Positions 18,981 through 30,530 of a stretch of 64,000 nucleotides of DNA are shown here, one piece after another. A program made the position numbers and the translations under genes. Each line of letters opens with the position of its first letter. Position 1 is the first letter of the stretch. The notes below the pieces were generated by a model. It was not told the origin of the DNA. It did no database searches and saw nothing but the letters and a program-made list of their open reading frames with translations. Source of the DNA: Sweltsa coloradensis (Eukaryota; Arthropoda; Insecta; Plecoptera; Chloroperlidae); NCBI GenBank assembly GCA_024449915.1, contig JAMZAV010000109.1:1-64000 (forward strand). Reading direction: 5' to 3'.

Positions 18981-20552
18981 CAGTGGCGTCTTTACGTTAT
19001 TTGGTGGGGCCATAGACGCTGAAAATTTCCGGGGCCCATGCTATTCACAATCAATAATATGAATATTTATGTGAGAGTGCGATAAAGTGAGACAAAAATT
19101 TAAAAAAATATTTTGGACTACCAAATTTATATTTAATACGATGGAAATGGTAAAACGTAAAAAATCTAACACTCGACTTCACACAACCGAACAACCGGAC
19201 AATATACTACAAATGTTTTTTTCATCTACATTGTTGGATAAGCACGTATATTTGGTGCGTTGAGACGATATGATTGATGATGATACAACATTGGCTTCTT
19301 TTCCCCATTGTAAACATGGATTTTTTTTATGTAGTACTAATACAAAATTGAGTTTATCTTATATACTAAAGAGGGTATGGGCATGTCCATAACCGTATAG
19401 CCAACCTAGCTGTCCCGTTATGGGACAGGTAAACCACAATAAACTAACTCTATATTTATGACCATACCAACCTGGCTGTGAATAAATAGCAGATTTCAAC
19501 GAGTAGTTTTAACAACTCTTTACAATAATGTTCAAGAGAGATATTACGTTGATATTACTTAACATTGGTCAAATACACAGGTCTACGGTTAGAGATAGTT
19601 CAAGTCTCCTACAAGTTTTATTACAATCGGAGTAGCCAGGGGCGGATCCAGGACCTCTTAAAGGGGGGGGCGACTTAGCTCGCACCACACGGGGGGTCTG
19701 GGGGGCGCAGCCCCCCAGCTTAGCCCCGCAGGGAAAAATTTTTGAGGCCCTTTTTTCAAAAACGAGTTTTAATGGCTTTAGAGAGGGTATATTTCAATAT
19801 ATTTTATATGCAGTTGCTCACTAAAATAGGCCCTGGAGGAAGGTAAGTCCCTTTATAATCGCTATCGCTCAGGTGTTTCTATACCCTCACATTTTCAAAA
19901 TCAGTGTTGAAATAAATGTTATTGGATGAGAGTAGTAAAAACTTTAATTTCGCTCCCCTGAGAAAAAAGCTCAAAAATCAAAAAAGTTTTTTTTTCTGTC
20001 TGCTCGCGCTCTCCCGGTCAAATAGCTACTCTGATCGTGCTGAAATTTTCATGGGACCTTCAAAACCTATGAAGTTATAGATGTGTTACTATTTTGGGCA
20101 ACACCAAAGAAAATAATATCGTGCAACTGTGAGGAATTGACCAAAAGCAATAAAAAAAAATCATAATTTCAAGAAAACATTGATATTTCTGGTGGCTGAA
20201 CATATTCATTATAGAATAAAATTTAGCTTTTCAAGGATCAAGGGGGGGGGGCGATCGCCCCTACCGCCCCCCCCCCCTGGATCCGCCACTGGGAGTAGCC
20301 GAGTGGCCATGTAGGTGGTAGAGAACGAAGAAATTATGAATAATTTTTCATGTCATGAGATGTTCATATGAAATAATTCATCGAAAAGCTTGGCAAGCCT
20401 AAGTTCAGTGATTATTTTGAAGGTGTCCATAAAGAGTGCTATATTTTGAGTTCACGGGAAATTTGGGGCCACTTAGCTCAAAGTAGGGGGGGGGGCTAGC
20501 TGGAGGGGTTCTAGGCGCACGCCTAGTGCGCCTAGGCCTAAATACGCCCCTA
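18981..20552. mobile_element. Probable hAT-like element, interrupted
   Basis: CAGTGGCGTCTTTACG at the left and CTAAATACGCCCCTA at the right form imperfect inverted ends. The flanks TAATTAC and TAATGAC may be a decayed target duplication. Just inside the right end is a perfect 10-bp stem, CTAGGCGCAC/GTGCGCCTAG (20511-20535). The element is split by 19637-20291. No transposase ORF was found. Confidence 0.5.
19637..20291. mobile_element. hAT-like element with perfect 8-bp TSD
   Basis: GGAGTAGC flanks both ends (19629-19636 and 20292-20299). The terminal inverted repeats are CAGGGGCGGATCCAGG and CCTGGATCCGCCACTG, with one mismatch. Homopolymer G and C tracts lie just inside. The ends match the smaller element at 1817-2086. 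No ORF of transposase size is present, so it is non-autonomous. Confidence 0.88.
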
Positions 20553-22370
20553 ATGACGAGTTGTATTCAGGCGTAATTCAAATCCTATCTCCTATAGCCC
20601 ACCGCGAAAATAGCGCAGACGATTGCAGGAAAAAAAACATCGCGCGCTAAGCAATTCTTACAGATTGCCCAACTCACAAGCACCAAATGTTTACTTTTCG
20701 AGGGTTTGGTTTTGTTCTGGTCGTTCGTTCGACGTTCGGGTGATACACATATTAGGCCTGTGGGTCCGGAGTCCGGACCGTCCGGTAGTACGGTTTCGAT
20801 TCCCTACTGCTTCAAAATACCCCATCAATAAAATTAATATATCATTTTCTGATTAGAATTGTTAAAATTGTTGTTTGCCATTGTGTTGTTGACGATAATA
20901 GAATGAAGCGTCCATCTCATTATTTAATCACAAGGATAAAGATGTGCTATGACGATAGTAGATTATTTTGTGTGTACTCCCAGGGAATGCACCTGTCAGA
21001 ACACGGCTTTACCTGGGACAGCATACAAGATGTTTTGGTTTTCTAACAATTACTCTAGTTTTACTTCCTTTTTGGAGGGTAGGGGATGAGGTTGAGGGCA
21101 CAATGATTTTGAAGATGACAACACCAAAACAAAAGCTAATCGAGGTTATCCTAAAGAGCCCGTCAAAAAGAAGTATCTACCGACTGACGGAGGGGTTATA
21201 GAAAGGTGTGTTTGTGACATTAGGATTGGGCGAGGGGACAGAAAAGGCAAAAAATTCAGTGACTGTTTTGTTTTGTTTATGGAATACGGATATCCTATTA
21301 TAGCACTTATCTGCGTTATTTTGTGATCGTTGTGACACCTCAATCACATATTTGCTTATATTATCAATTATCATGAAGTTGGTATAGTTTGATAAATTTA
21401 TTATACTGTTGTATTTTTTCCGTTCCAATTACTGTACAAAAGATAATATATTATATTCCCCTTGATTTATGATTAGTTACATGGCTACAACCATTTGTGT
21501 TGTCAGCAAATACGTACGGATACACTAATTCTCAGTGTAGGGGACTGTAGGGTACATTTTGTTTTGATTGAATAATACAATATTAGCAGATAATTTATGT
21601 GTTTGTATTGTGCTAATTACCATCATCCTCACCATCACCATCCACAACATCATTATTACGATAGTGTTTTTACTTTATAATAGAGACGAAATCCAGGTGG
21701 CTCCATCACGAATAAAATAATTGATGAAGATAACAAACAATCGCCAAGTCTTCGAAGTCATAGGTTTTTCAGTTTTTTTCCGCAGAATAACGAATGGAAA
21801 GGATTCTGCTTGTTGTCGCTGGGGACTTTTGGGGATGGGGTATTTGTATTATTCGTAACCCTTGCTTTCAGTGGCCTTGTCTCCTAGTCGAGTGGACTAA
21901 CCGCATTCCTACCGATCACGTGACCGTCCCCCAACTCAGCGACAGTGACTAAGGAGTTGCTAGCTAGTCCGTAAGACCGAGAGCGCGCCAGCCCCTAGAG
22001 TCAAGCCGCAAAACGGCATATTTTGGTTTTTATTTTTTTGCCTTGTCATTTCAACTAATTAGTCGCTGAAACTTGGCCGTACCCAACATATAAGTTCAAT
22101 ACAACTGTGGAAAAAAAAATCCGTCCAATTGGATTAAAACGACGGGACGACAGTCGTAAATCCATTGTTTTCACAATACACATTGGTGATTTCTATCAAA
22201 TTTACAAACAAAACTATTAAATATAGAAAAATAACATTGTGACTAGCTAATAGATATTAAAATTATCTAGAGATTGACATATTTCAATCACATACACAAT
22301 GGCGTCTAATGGCCTATAAAAATGAGAAAGTGCACAAATCCAAGTCACTTTTTTTTGCGTAGACACACAC
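20553..22370. other. No identified feature
   Basis: Several short ORFs (60-83 codons, both strands) lack recognisable domains. A tRNA-like A box (TAGTCGAGTGG) near 21895 has no matching B box. I see nothing assignable. Confidence 0.45.
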
Positions 22371-23149
22371 CCTTAATCCAAATAACCATCCAAAAAAGAT
22401 TCAATGTGAGTTTAAATTAGATATGTTTATCGTGATAATTCAATTTTGTAAATGTAATCCCGAACATTTGCTGAGTGTAGCATAACAGTTTGTAAAGACA
22501 ATGACGACCGCGACGTGAAAACCCCCTTTCCTCCCCTTACCCGTGACTGGTTCTGACCAGCATGGGCCGCTCCCCCCCCCCCCCCCCCTCCTAGGTTAGA
22601 GTGGTGCATTATGACCTAACGGTTGACGCGTCCTTAAATCCAAATAAAAAAAAAATAAAATAAAAATAAAAAATAAAAATATAAATTGCCACTGTGGCAC
22701 ACAACTTAAGTTGAGCTGAGAATGTTCATAATATCGTTGACGCGTAGGCCTAATCAATTACCCTTGCAATACAATCCGCTAACATTTCAGCGTTTCAGCG
22801 TTATTATATGAGTTCCATGACATGTGACCGTACTATGACGCAATAACGCGGAATAACGAAGGGTGGTAGACAAGCAATCTAAACCCTCATATGTGTACCC
22901 TTATCCCTCTACCAGTCACGTATTGCCTAGGAACGAACGCGTTTGTAATAACACATTTTCACGTGAATTAATGTTTCTTTACCTATTTGAATTTTCTCCA
23001 TCAATTTCATTTCTTTTATGAACTTAGAAAACAATATAATCATCAAACACACAATTCACTCTTCTCTTTATCTTTCATCATCACAGGCGGCGCAATATTA
23101 CATAACCGGTTGAAGCGCCCTAGTTTCTCACGTCGTCGTCATAATCTTC

Positions 23150-23295
23150 GAACTTGTGTTGTGGGCTAACTTTCGGACCGGGTTTTCGGGCCGGGCCAAA
23201 ATCATCACCTTTCGGGCTATAGGTTCGGGCCGGACCGCCATATAATTTTAACCAGTCAGGTCGGGCCGCGGGCCGGGATGGGCCGCCATTTGCTT
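23150..23295. repeat. GGGCCGG-rich stretch
   Basis: Repeated TTCGGGCC and GGGCCGGG words alternate with short AT-rich spacers. The stretch is GC-rich against AT-rich flanks. It is present in both duplicated segments (again at 26895-27030). It may be the terminus of an unrecognised transposon. Confidence 0.5.
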
Positions 23296-23420
23296 TATTT
23301 TTATTTGTGACCATCTGCAGCTAAACAACAATTCAGATCAATTCATCATATATCTTTTGGTAAGGTTTCTACAACAGCAACATAATTTTACTGTTACTTA
23401 TTGATGTAGTTCTCGTTCCA

Positions 23421-23850
23421 AGTAAAGTTTGGAAGTGCCTTTTATTGCTCCACCTTAACTGAACGTTTCAGGCTAAGCGACGTGTGTTCAGTTTTCACTG
23501 CAGAGTTATTCGCCATCCGCAAAGCTCTTAAATACATTCTACGTTGTCGTTGTGGAGAATACCTTTTGTGTTCAGATAGCTTAAGTTCACTTCAAGCTAT
23601 AAAACTCATGTATTCAAGTCATTATTTGGTACAAGACATCCAATTCTATTTAGAAAAACTAACCTCTAAGGGATATATAATAGAGTTTTGCTGGATACCT
23701 GGACACGTGGGCATAGAGGGAAATGAACACGCTGATCGGGCTGCTAAGAAAGCTTCCCAGCGTCGCGACGTTGATTTCAATCTAGTTCCCGTTCCAGATG
23801 TCAAGAGTGTTGGATTTGCAACAAGCATCTTAGGATGAGATGCAAAAAAA
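23421..23850 (+). pseudogene. Family L RNase H fragment
   Basis: The frame holds CSVFTAELFAIRKAL, LLCSDSLSSLQAI and IEFCWIPGHVGIEGNEHADR. It therefore keeps the Glu, second Asp and the His/Asp of the RNase H active site. The first catalytic motif (FTDGSK) is missing. It is cut off after VPDVKS, with the remaining L sequence scrambled. Confidence 0.85.
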
Positions 23851-24111
23851 CTTTTCTTATATGAAAACGTCGAGAAACTGTCAAAATATCTATTCGAAGT
23901 AATTTATTTTACCATATTAAATTTGTCTCCATTAATCCTAAAAGTCAAGGAAAGAAAAAAGTCCATCCCGCATAAGTCAGATTGAAAGTAGGTTAATATC
24001 ATTGAGTATCTATACTCAATGGGAGTATATTAGTCTTCAAAACATAAGGCGAACTATGGCGGTCGTCTTCGGGTTTCCCTTGACGATCTCTCCAAAGACG
24101 ACCATGATGTG

Positions 24112-24476
24112 ATTGGCAGAATTGTCCCAGAGCATGGCTCTGCTAATCGTAAAAGGCGATTCAAGAGAAAAAGTCCACCTCGCAAACATCAGCTAGTATG
24201 CAGGGTAGTATTTTACTCCCCGAAAATAGAGGCGAGCTCTGGCAATCGTTGTCGGGGAACTTGCCCCCTTCCCTTGACGACCCCCCGGCAACGATGACAA
24301 TGACACAACGAACGATGACAAAGACGATGACGACAGCGACGTGAGAAACCCCCCTTCCTCCCCTTACCCATGGCTGGTTCTGACCAGCATAGCCCCTCCT
24401 CCTCACCCCCCACCCTTATGCTAGAGTGGTGCATTATGACCAAACGGTTGACGCGTCCTTAATCCAAATAAACCAA
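24112..24476 (+). mobile_element. H element lacking hairpin 1
   Basis: It starts at GGCAGAATTGTCCCAGAGC and runs to the tail. The long stem carries a compensatory pair: CGTTGTCGGGG (24247-24257) pairs with CCCCGGCAACG (24283-24293), where most copies have C and G at those positions. Confidence 0.8.
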
Positions 24477-24479
24477 AAA

Positions 24480-25170
24480 AAACGAATCAAGAGGCGAGCG
24501 CTGGCAATCGTCGTCGGGGATCTTGCCCCTTTCCTTGACGACCTCCCGGCGACGATGACAATGACACAACGAACGATGACAAAGACGATGACGACCGCGA
24601 CGTGAGAAACCCCCCTTCCTCCCCTTACCCGTGGTTGGTTCTGACCACCTGCATGGGCTCCTCCTCCCCATTCATAAATAATAAATAAATATGTTGTATT
24701 TTATCTACCCACTCAGTTTTATAACTGATTTTCAGTGGGGGACAGTAAATCAAAGCGACTAAACCAACCCTGTAGGACCCGACGCAATCGACCAGTGAAC
24801 GATAACCAACCAAAGTTCGATTTTTTAAATAGGAAATATAGCAATCAGTGGAATGGACTGGACAGTTCGAGCACCTGCGGATCAACACCAGAATCAACAA
24901 GGCCGATTCAGACCCACTTTAAATTTATTATGTCTATGTGCCTCATTGCTAGGACGGCTCCAAAGTCACCGTTTACAAACTCCTAAGACAAGAACTGATG
25001 TACTTAAGTCCAAATCAGAAGTAAAATAACTTCTGACTTTGGCGGGAATCGAACCCTGGACATTCTGCATTGGAAGCAGATACGCTTACCACAAGACTAA
25101 CGAGCCACACATATCCCCAAGGCTTGAGTGGTGCATTATGACCTAACGGTTGACGCGTCCTTAATCCAAA
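24480..25170 (+). mobile_element. H fragment split by a SINE
   Basis: The H sequence from the long stem to CTCCTCCCCAT is interrupted by the - strand SINE at 24676-25107. It resumes as ATATCCCCAAGGC and ends with GTGGTGCATTATGACCTAAC and the tail. Confidence 0.8.
24676..25107 (-). mobile_element. tRNA-Gly-like SINE
   Basis: The - strand head (25107-25039) has CTTGTGGTAAGC as D arm, CTGC-TTCCAAT-GCAG as anticodon arm (UCC, Gly) and B box GGGTTCGATTCCCGCC. The ~330-base body includes GATTGCGTCGGG and CCCACTGAAAATCAG. It ends in the hairpin CAGTT-ATAA-AACTG and an AAATA-rich tail. Other copies lie at 31077-31481, 15975-16190 and, on the + strand, 45590-45735 and 56925-57330. Confidence 0.8.
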
Positions 25171-25174
25171 TAAA

Positions 25175-25374
25175 CAAAAAACAAAATTTTATTTTATAAA
25201 TGTAAAAAACTATATTATCATCAAACACACCATAAACCATTTTTTAAGTACCGTTTCTGTTGTTGAATGTAACAATGATAAACAATAAATAAATAAATAA
25301 ATAAATGCATAATATTACAGGCGGAACAATATGATCTTACCGGTTGAAGCGCCCTAGTTTTTTTTGTAGTCATT
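25175..25374 (+). mobile_element. Family L 3' end
   Basis: AGGCGGAACAATATGATCTT, ACCGGTTGAAGCGCCC, then a T run replacing the usual CTCACGTCG. The flanking sequence to about 25428 matches 31737-31795. Confidence 0.75.
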
Positions 25375-25433
25375 GTTGTACCCTGTTGGCGCTCCATTTT
25401 GCATGTTCACCAGCCAGCTAGTGTGTACCCCCG

Positions 25434-26104
25434 TCTGGGCCCGGGGTAGAATTGGCCCAGAGCATGGCTCTGCTAATCATAAAAGGCGATCAAAGAGAAA
25501 AAGTCCACCTCGCAAACATCAGCTAGTATGAAGGGTAGTATATTACTCCCTGATTCTAGAGGCGAGCTCTGGCAATCGGCGTCGAGGACCTTGCCCCCTT
25601 CCCTTGACGACCCCTCGACGACGATGACGACAATGACACCACGAACGATGACGAAGACAATGACGACCGCGACGTGAGAACCCCCATTCCTCCCCTTACC
25701 CGTGGCTGGTTCTGACCAGCATGCCGCCCTCCCCCTAGGTTAGAGTGGTGCATTCTGACCAAACGGTTGACGCGTCCTTAATCCAAATAATCTAAAAAAA
25801 AAAAATCTTCAAAGTTTAATTTTCTTATATAAACACTTGGAAAACAATCTTATCATTAAAACACACCATCAACTCATCTCATCAACTTTCATTATCACAT
25901 CCGGCGCAATATGACCACACCGGTTGGAGCGCCTAAGTTTCTCACGTCGTCGTCGGTAAACTTCCACAACGTTGACGACCACGACGTGGGAACACTGCGT
26001 TACACCCCTACACCCGTGGCTGGTTCTCACCAGCATGGGAGTTTCCTCTCCATATCCCCTTAGGCTAGAGTGGCGTATTATAACCTTACGATTGACGCGC
26101 TCTT
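25434..26104 (+). mobile_element. H, L 3' end and H fragment block (copy of 16393-17039)
   Basis: A near-complete H at 25434-25790 is followed by an L end at 25800-25953 and, joined at the CGTCGTCGTCGG tract, the H fragment with the TCTC-loop hairpin. The order and even the junctions equal those at 16.4-17.0 kb, so the block was copied as a unit. Here the TTAA site at the end is empty. Confidence 0.85.
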
Positions 26105-27873
26105 AATCCAAATAACCATCCAAAAAAGATTCAATGTGAGTTTAAATTAGATATGTTTATCGTGATAATTCAATTTTGTAAATGTAATCCCGAACATTTG
26201 CTGAGTGTAGCATAACAGTTTGTAAAGACAATGACGACCGCGACGTGAAAACCCCCCTTTCCTCACCTTACCCGTGGCTGGTTCTGACCAGCATCAGCCC
26301 CTCCTCCCACCACCCTCCTGAGGTTAGAGTGGTGCATTATGACCTAACGGTTGACGCGTCCATAAATCCAAAAAAATAAAATAAAAATAAAAAATATATA
26401 TAAATATAAATTGCCACTGTGGCACACAACTTAAGTTGAGCTGAGAATGTTCATAATATCGTTGACGCGTAGGCCTAACCTAGAAGATTCAATTACCCTT
26501 GCAATACAATCCGCTAACATTTCAGCGTTTCAGCGTTATTATATGAGTTCCATGACATGTGACCGTACTATGACGCAATAACGCGGAATAACGAAGGGTG
26601 GTAGACAAGCAATCTAAACCCACGTATGTGTACCCTTATCCCTCTACCAGTCACGTCTTGCCTTGGAACGAACGCGTTTGTAATAACACATTTTCACGTG
26701 AATTAATGTTTCTTTACCTATTTGAATTTTCTCCATCAATTTCATTTCTTTTATGAACTAAGAAAACAATATAATCATCAAACACACCATTCAATCTTCT
26801 CTTTATCTTTCATCATCACAGGCGGCGCAATATTACATAACCGGTTGAAGCGCCCTAGTTTCTCACGTCGTCGTCATAATTGTCGAAAGAACTGGGCTTG
26901 TGGGCTAACTTTCGGACCGGGTTTTCGGGCCGGGACAAATTCATCAACTTTCGGGCTATAGGTTCGGGCCGGACCGCCATATAATTTTAACCAGTCAGGT
27001 CGGGCCGCGGGCCGGGATGGGCCGCCATTTGCTTTATTTTTATTTGTGACCATCTGCAGCTAAACAACAATTCAGATCAATTCATCATATATCTTTTGGT
27101 AAGGTTTCTGCAACGGCAACAATAATTTTACTGTTACTTATTGACGTAGTTCTCGTTCCAAGTAAAGTTTGGAAGTGGCTTTTATTGCTCCACCTAAACT
27201 AAACGTTTCAGGCTAAGCGACGTGTGTTCAGTTTTCACTGCAGAGTTATTCGCCATCCGTGAAGCTCTTAAATACATTCTAGTACTTTATCGTTGTGGAG
27301 ATTACATTTTGTGTTCAGATAGCTTAAGTTCACTTCAAGCTATAAAACTCATGTAACTTATTCAAGTGATCATTTGGTACAAGACATCCAATTCTATTTA
27401 GAAAAACTAACCTCAAAGGGTTATATAATAGAGTTTTGCTGGATACCTGGACACGTGGGCATAGACGGAAATGATCGGGCTGCTAAGGAAACTTCCTAGC
27501 GTCGCGACGTTGATTTCAATCTAGTTCCCGTTCCAGATGTCAAGAGTCGATTCAAGTATGGTTGTTGGATTTGCCACAAGCATCTTGGGATGTGTTGCAA
27601 AAAAAACTCCTGTCCTATGAAAACGGCGAAAAACTGTCAAAATATCTCATTCAACGTAATTTATTTTACCACATTAATAAATATGTCTTCATTTCTCCTA
27701 AAAGTCAAGGAAAGGAAAAAAGTTAATCTCGCATAAGTCAGAAAGTAAGTAGGTTAAGATCATTGAGTATCTTTACTCAATGGTAGTATATTACTCTCCA
27801 AAACATAAGGCGAACTCTGGCGGTCGTCTTCGGGCTTCCCTTGACGACCTCTCCAAAGACGACCATGATGTGA
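26100..27873 (+). repeat. Segmental duplication, copy 2
   Basis: Direct copy of 22375-24112. It includes the H fragment (26225-26370), L end (26725-26877), GGGCCGG stretch (26895-27030) and L RNase H fragment (27205-27600). That fragment carries frameshifts, for example an extra GTACTT near 27282 and a stop after KETS. Confidence 0.85.
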
Positions 27874-27932
27874 TGAGAACCCACTCTTACCTCACCCTTA
27901 CCCGTAGCTCGTTCGGGCCAGCATGGACACAA
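27840..27932 (+). mobile_element. H stem and hairpin fragment fused to L RT
   Basis: GGTCGTCTTCGGG and CCAAAGACGACC form a diverged long stem. It is followed by a degenerate AGCTCG/GGGCCAGC hairpin and, within about 45 bases, the L reverse transcriptase. Upstream L sequence (endonuclease domain, ORF1) is absent. Confidence 0.6.
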
Positions 27933-27965
27933 TAATAACTACAAATAACCGTTTTCTACAAAGAT

Positions 27966-29390
27966 AAGTCGATGCCGACTTCATATCGCCCTATTTCTCT
28001 GACAAGTTGCTTTTGCAAATTGTTCGAAAAGATGATCAACAAACGACTAATGTGGATGCTGGAGACACGCGGTTTATTGGCGAACGTCCAATGTGGATTT
28101 CGTCAACGTCGTTGCACCATCGACCACTTGGTTCGATTAGAGACGTTTATTCAAGAAGGGTTTGTTGCAAAACATATGTTGTTGGTGTGCTTTTTGACAT
28201 TGAAAAAGCATACAATACAACATGAAGGTATAATATACTTCAACAGATTCACGAGTGGGGTTTTAGAGGGCACATGCCAAAATTTTTAGAAAACTTTTTA
28301 AAAGATAGAATTTTCAAAGTGCGTGTTAACAAGGCGTGCGGAAACAGGTGTACCACAAGGCTCGGTCTTGTCGGTATCACTGTTTTCTATTGGAATAAAC
28401 AGTGTAGTGGATTGTATCCCAAAGAGCCTAATGTCGTGCCTATTTGTAGATGACCTGGGAATCTTCTACAGATCGGTAAATTTATCAACAGCTCAAAGAC
28501 ACGTGCAAATTGGATTGAACAATATAAGCGAATGGGCTCGAAAGCGGGGGACACGATTCTCTCCCGAAAAAACTCAGTGCATTCACTTTTGCCGTCTTCA
28601 AGGAATCCAAAATGACCCACAACTATCGTTTAACAATGTAGAACTTATATTCAAAACAAATGTTCGTCTTCTCGGCATGGTGTTTGACAAAACGCTAAAT
28701 TGGAAAGACCACGTTGTTGAGTTACGCAAAAAATGCATGTTGAAAATCAACCTATTGAAAGTTCTCAGTAATACATCGTGGGGTGCAGATAGGACTTGCA
28801 TGTTGAGAATTTACGGATCTCTAGTTTCTCCAAGATGGACTATGGATGTTTCGTATACTCTTCAGCAAGTAACACAACCCTTAAACTTCTAGACACTGTC
28901 CACCATTGTGGTCTTCGTATTGCTCTTGGTGCTTTTCGAACAAGCCCGAAAGTCAGCTTGTATGCCGAGTCAGGTGTGTCCTCCTTGGCAGAACGGAGAA
29001 ACCTCTTGAGGGTACGTATATAATGAAAATTAAAGCTATGCCTAACCATCCAGCAAATCGGAATGTTTTTAACACGACATATGTCAGACACTTTGATAAC
29101 AAACCCAAGGCATCTCTTCCAACGGGATTAAGATGTAAACTTTTGTTTAATCTTATAGAATTTCATCTGCCAAAAGTTTTTTATTTGTATTTAGCAATAA
29201 CCCGCCCTGGTTTACACCAGAGCCGATTATTATATTTGACCTTTGTCGTTTTGATAAAAACTCTACTTGCGATAGTGTATTCAAAATTAACTTTAGAGAG
29301 ATTTGCCATGAACATCAAAGGTTTACTTTGGTATTCACAGATGGCTCCAAAATTGACAACAAGGTTGGAAGTGCTTTTTATTGCTCCACC
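27966..29390 (+). pseudogene. Family L reverse transcriptase, frameshifted
   Basis: Non-LTR reverse transcriptase in several frames. TSYRPISLTSCFCKLFEKMI and FRQRRCTIDHL come first. Motif A, LFDIEKAYN, is in a second frame near 28190. GVPQGSVLS (motif B) and LFVDDLGI (motif C, the catalytic Asp pair with F in place of the usual Y) lie in the frame 28323-28892. Thumb-side sequence YGCFVYSSAS and GAFRTSPKVSLYAESG is in a further frame (28796-29023). The motif order and the following RNase H place it among I/R1/LOA-type elements. The missing endonuclease and at least three frame changes make this copy inactive. Confidence 0.88.
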
Positions 29391-30136
29391 TTAACTGAAT
29401 GTTTCAGGCTAAGCGACGTGTGTTCAGTTTTCACTGCAGAGTTATTCGCCATCCGTGAAGCTCTTAAATACATTCTATGCTGTCGTTGTGGAGAATACCT
29501 TTGTGTTCAGATAGTTTAAGTTCACTTCAAGCTATAGAAATCATGTATTCAAGTCATCATTTGGTACAAGACATCCAATTCTATTTAGAAAAACTAACCT
29601 CAAAGGGTTATATAATAGAGTTTTGCTGGATACCTGGACACGTGGGCATAGAGGGAAATGAACACGCTGATAGGGCTGCTAAGGAAGCTTCCCAGCGTCG
29701 CGACGTTGATTTCAATCTAGTTCCCGTTCCAGATGTCAAGAGTGGATTCAAGCAAAGATTGTTGGATTTGCGACAAACATCTTGGGATGTATTGCAAAAT
29801 AACAAATTGCGTAGTGTGATGCCCACATTGACTAACAAAATTCGTCCACCTACGTCTCGACTCTCTCGTAGAGAAGAGGTGGTATTGTCTAGACTTCGTA
29901 TAGGGCACACACGCCTAACACACGGATATCTCTTAACCAGAGAAAAGGTTATTCCCATATGTGACACATGTGATGTACCTTTAACCGTACATCATATGCT
30001 AGCAGAATGTACCAAATATGATGCCTTGCGCATGCAATTTGATCTCTCCCAATCATATGAAGAACTTCTATCATATGATAACGGCGACAAACTTTCCAAA
30101 TTTCTCATCCAAAATAATCTATTTAACAAACTTTAA
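29290..30136 (+). pseudogene. Family L RNase H and C-terminal domain, one frameshift
   Basis: RNase H motifs appear in order: FTDGSK, AELFAIREAL, CSDSLSSLQ and PGHVGIEGNEHADRAAKEAS, so all the usual acidic residues and His are present. A C-terminal region with ICDTCDVPLTVHHMLAEC follows, a CCHC-type finger common in this LINE group. A one-base loss near 29501 (CCTTTGTG where the 38.3-kb copy has CCTTTTGTG) shifts the frame. The remainder, 29477-30136, is open to the natural stop. Confidence 0.88.
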
Positions 30137-30358
30137 TTAACTTCATACACATTTCTTTCTTTTCTTTTTTTCATTTACATACATAACTTTTATTTTGCGA
30201 ATACTTTCTTCATCATCAATTAAGTTTGTTATTTATACACTTAGAAAACAATCTAATCATCAAACATACCTGCATTAACTCTTCTCATTATTTCATTCAC
30301 AGGCGGCGCAATATGACCTAACCGGTTGAAGCGCCCTAGTTTCTCACGTCGTCGTCGG
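30137..30358 (+). mobile_element. Family L 3' UTR and terminus
   Basis: AT-rich UTR with TACACTTAGAAAACAATC, then GGCGGCGCAATATGACC, AACCGGTTGAAGCGCC and TTTCTCACGTCGTCGTC. The terminal sequence runs without a break into H-like stem sequence (CGTCGTCGGCCTTTGAC). Confidence 0.85.
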
Positions 30359-30530
30359 CCTTTGACTACCTCCGCGACGGCGACGACAATGACAACACGG
30401 ACGGATGATGACACAAGACGGAGACGACCACGACGTGGGGGAACCCCTGCCTCCCCATACGCTGGTGGCTGGTTCTGACCAGCACAGGCTTGTCCACCCC
30501 TTGTCCCCTTGCGTCATCCCTTACGTCACA
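30359..30530 (+). mobile_element. Diverged H fragment joined at the CGT tail
   Basis: GACTACCTCCGCGACGG and GGCTGGTTCTGACCAGCAC. The left junction lies inside the shared CGTCGTCGG word. Confidence 0.6.

Larger units (their letters stand above)
22375..24112 (+). repeat. Segmental duplication, copy 1
   Basis: The segment is collinear with 26100-27873. It contains an H 3' fragment (22495-22650), unique-looking DNA, an L 3' end (23000-23141), a GGGCCGG-rich stretch (23160-23290), an L RNase H fragment and an H stem fragment. The copies differ by scattered substitutions and small indels. Confidence 0.85.

Noticed and set aside
25039..25107. Functional tRNA-Gly gene (- strand)
   Set aside because: The acceptor stem does not close and the unit is followed by a repeated SINE body in several copies.
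27966..30358. Site-specific R1/R2-type element in ribosomal DNA
   Set aside because: No rRNA sequence flanks any L copy, and copies lie in varied surroundings.
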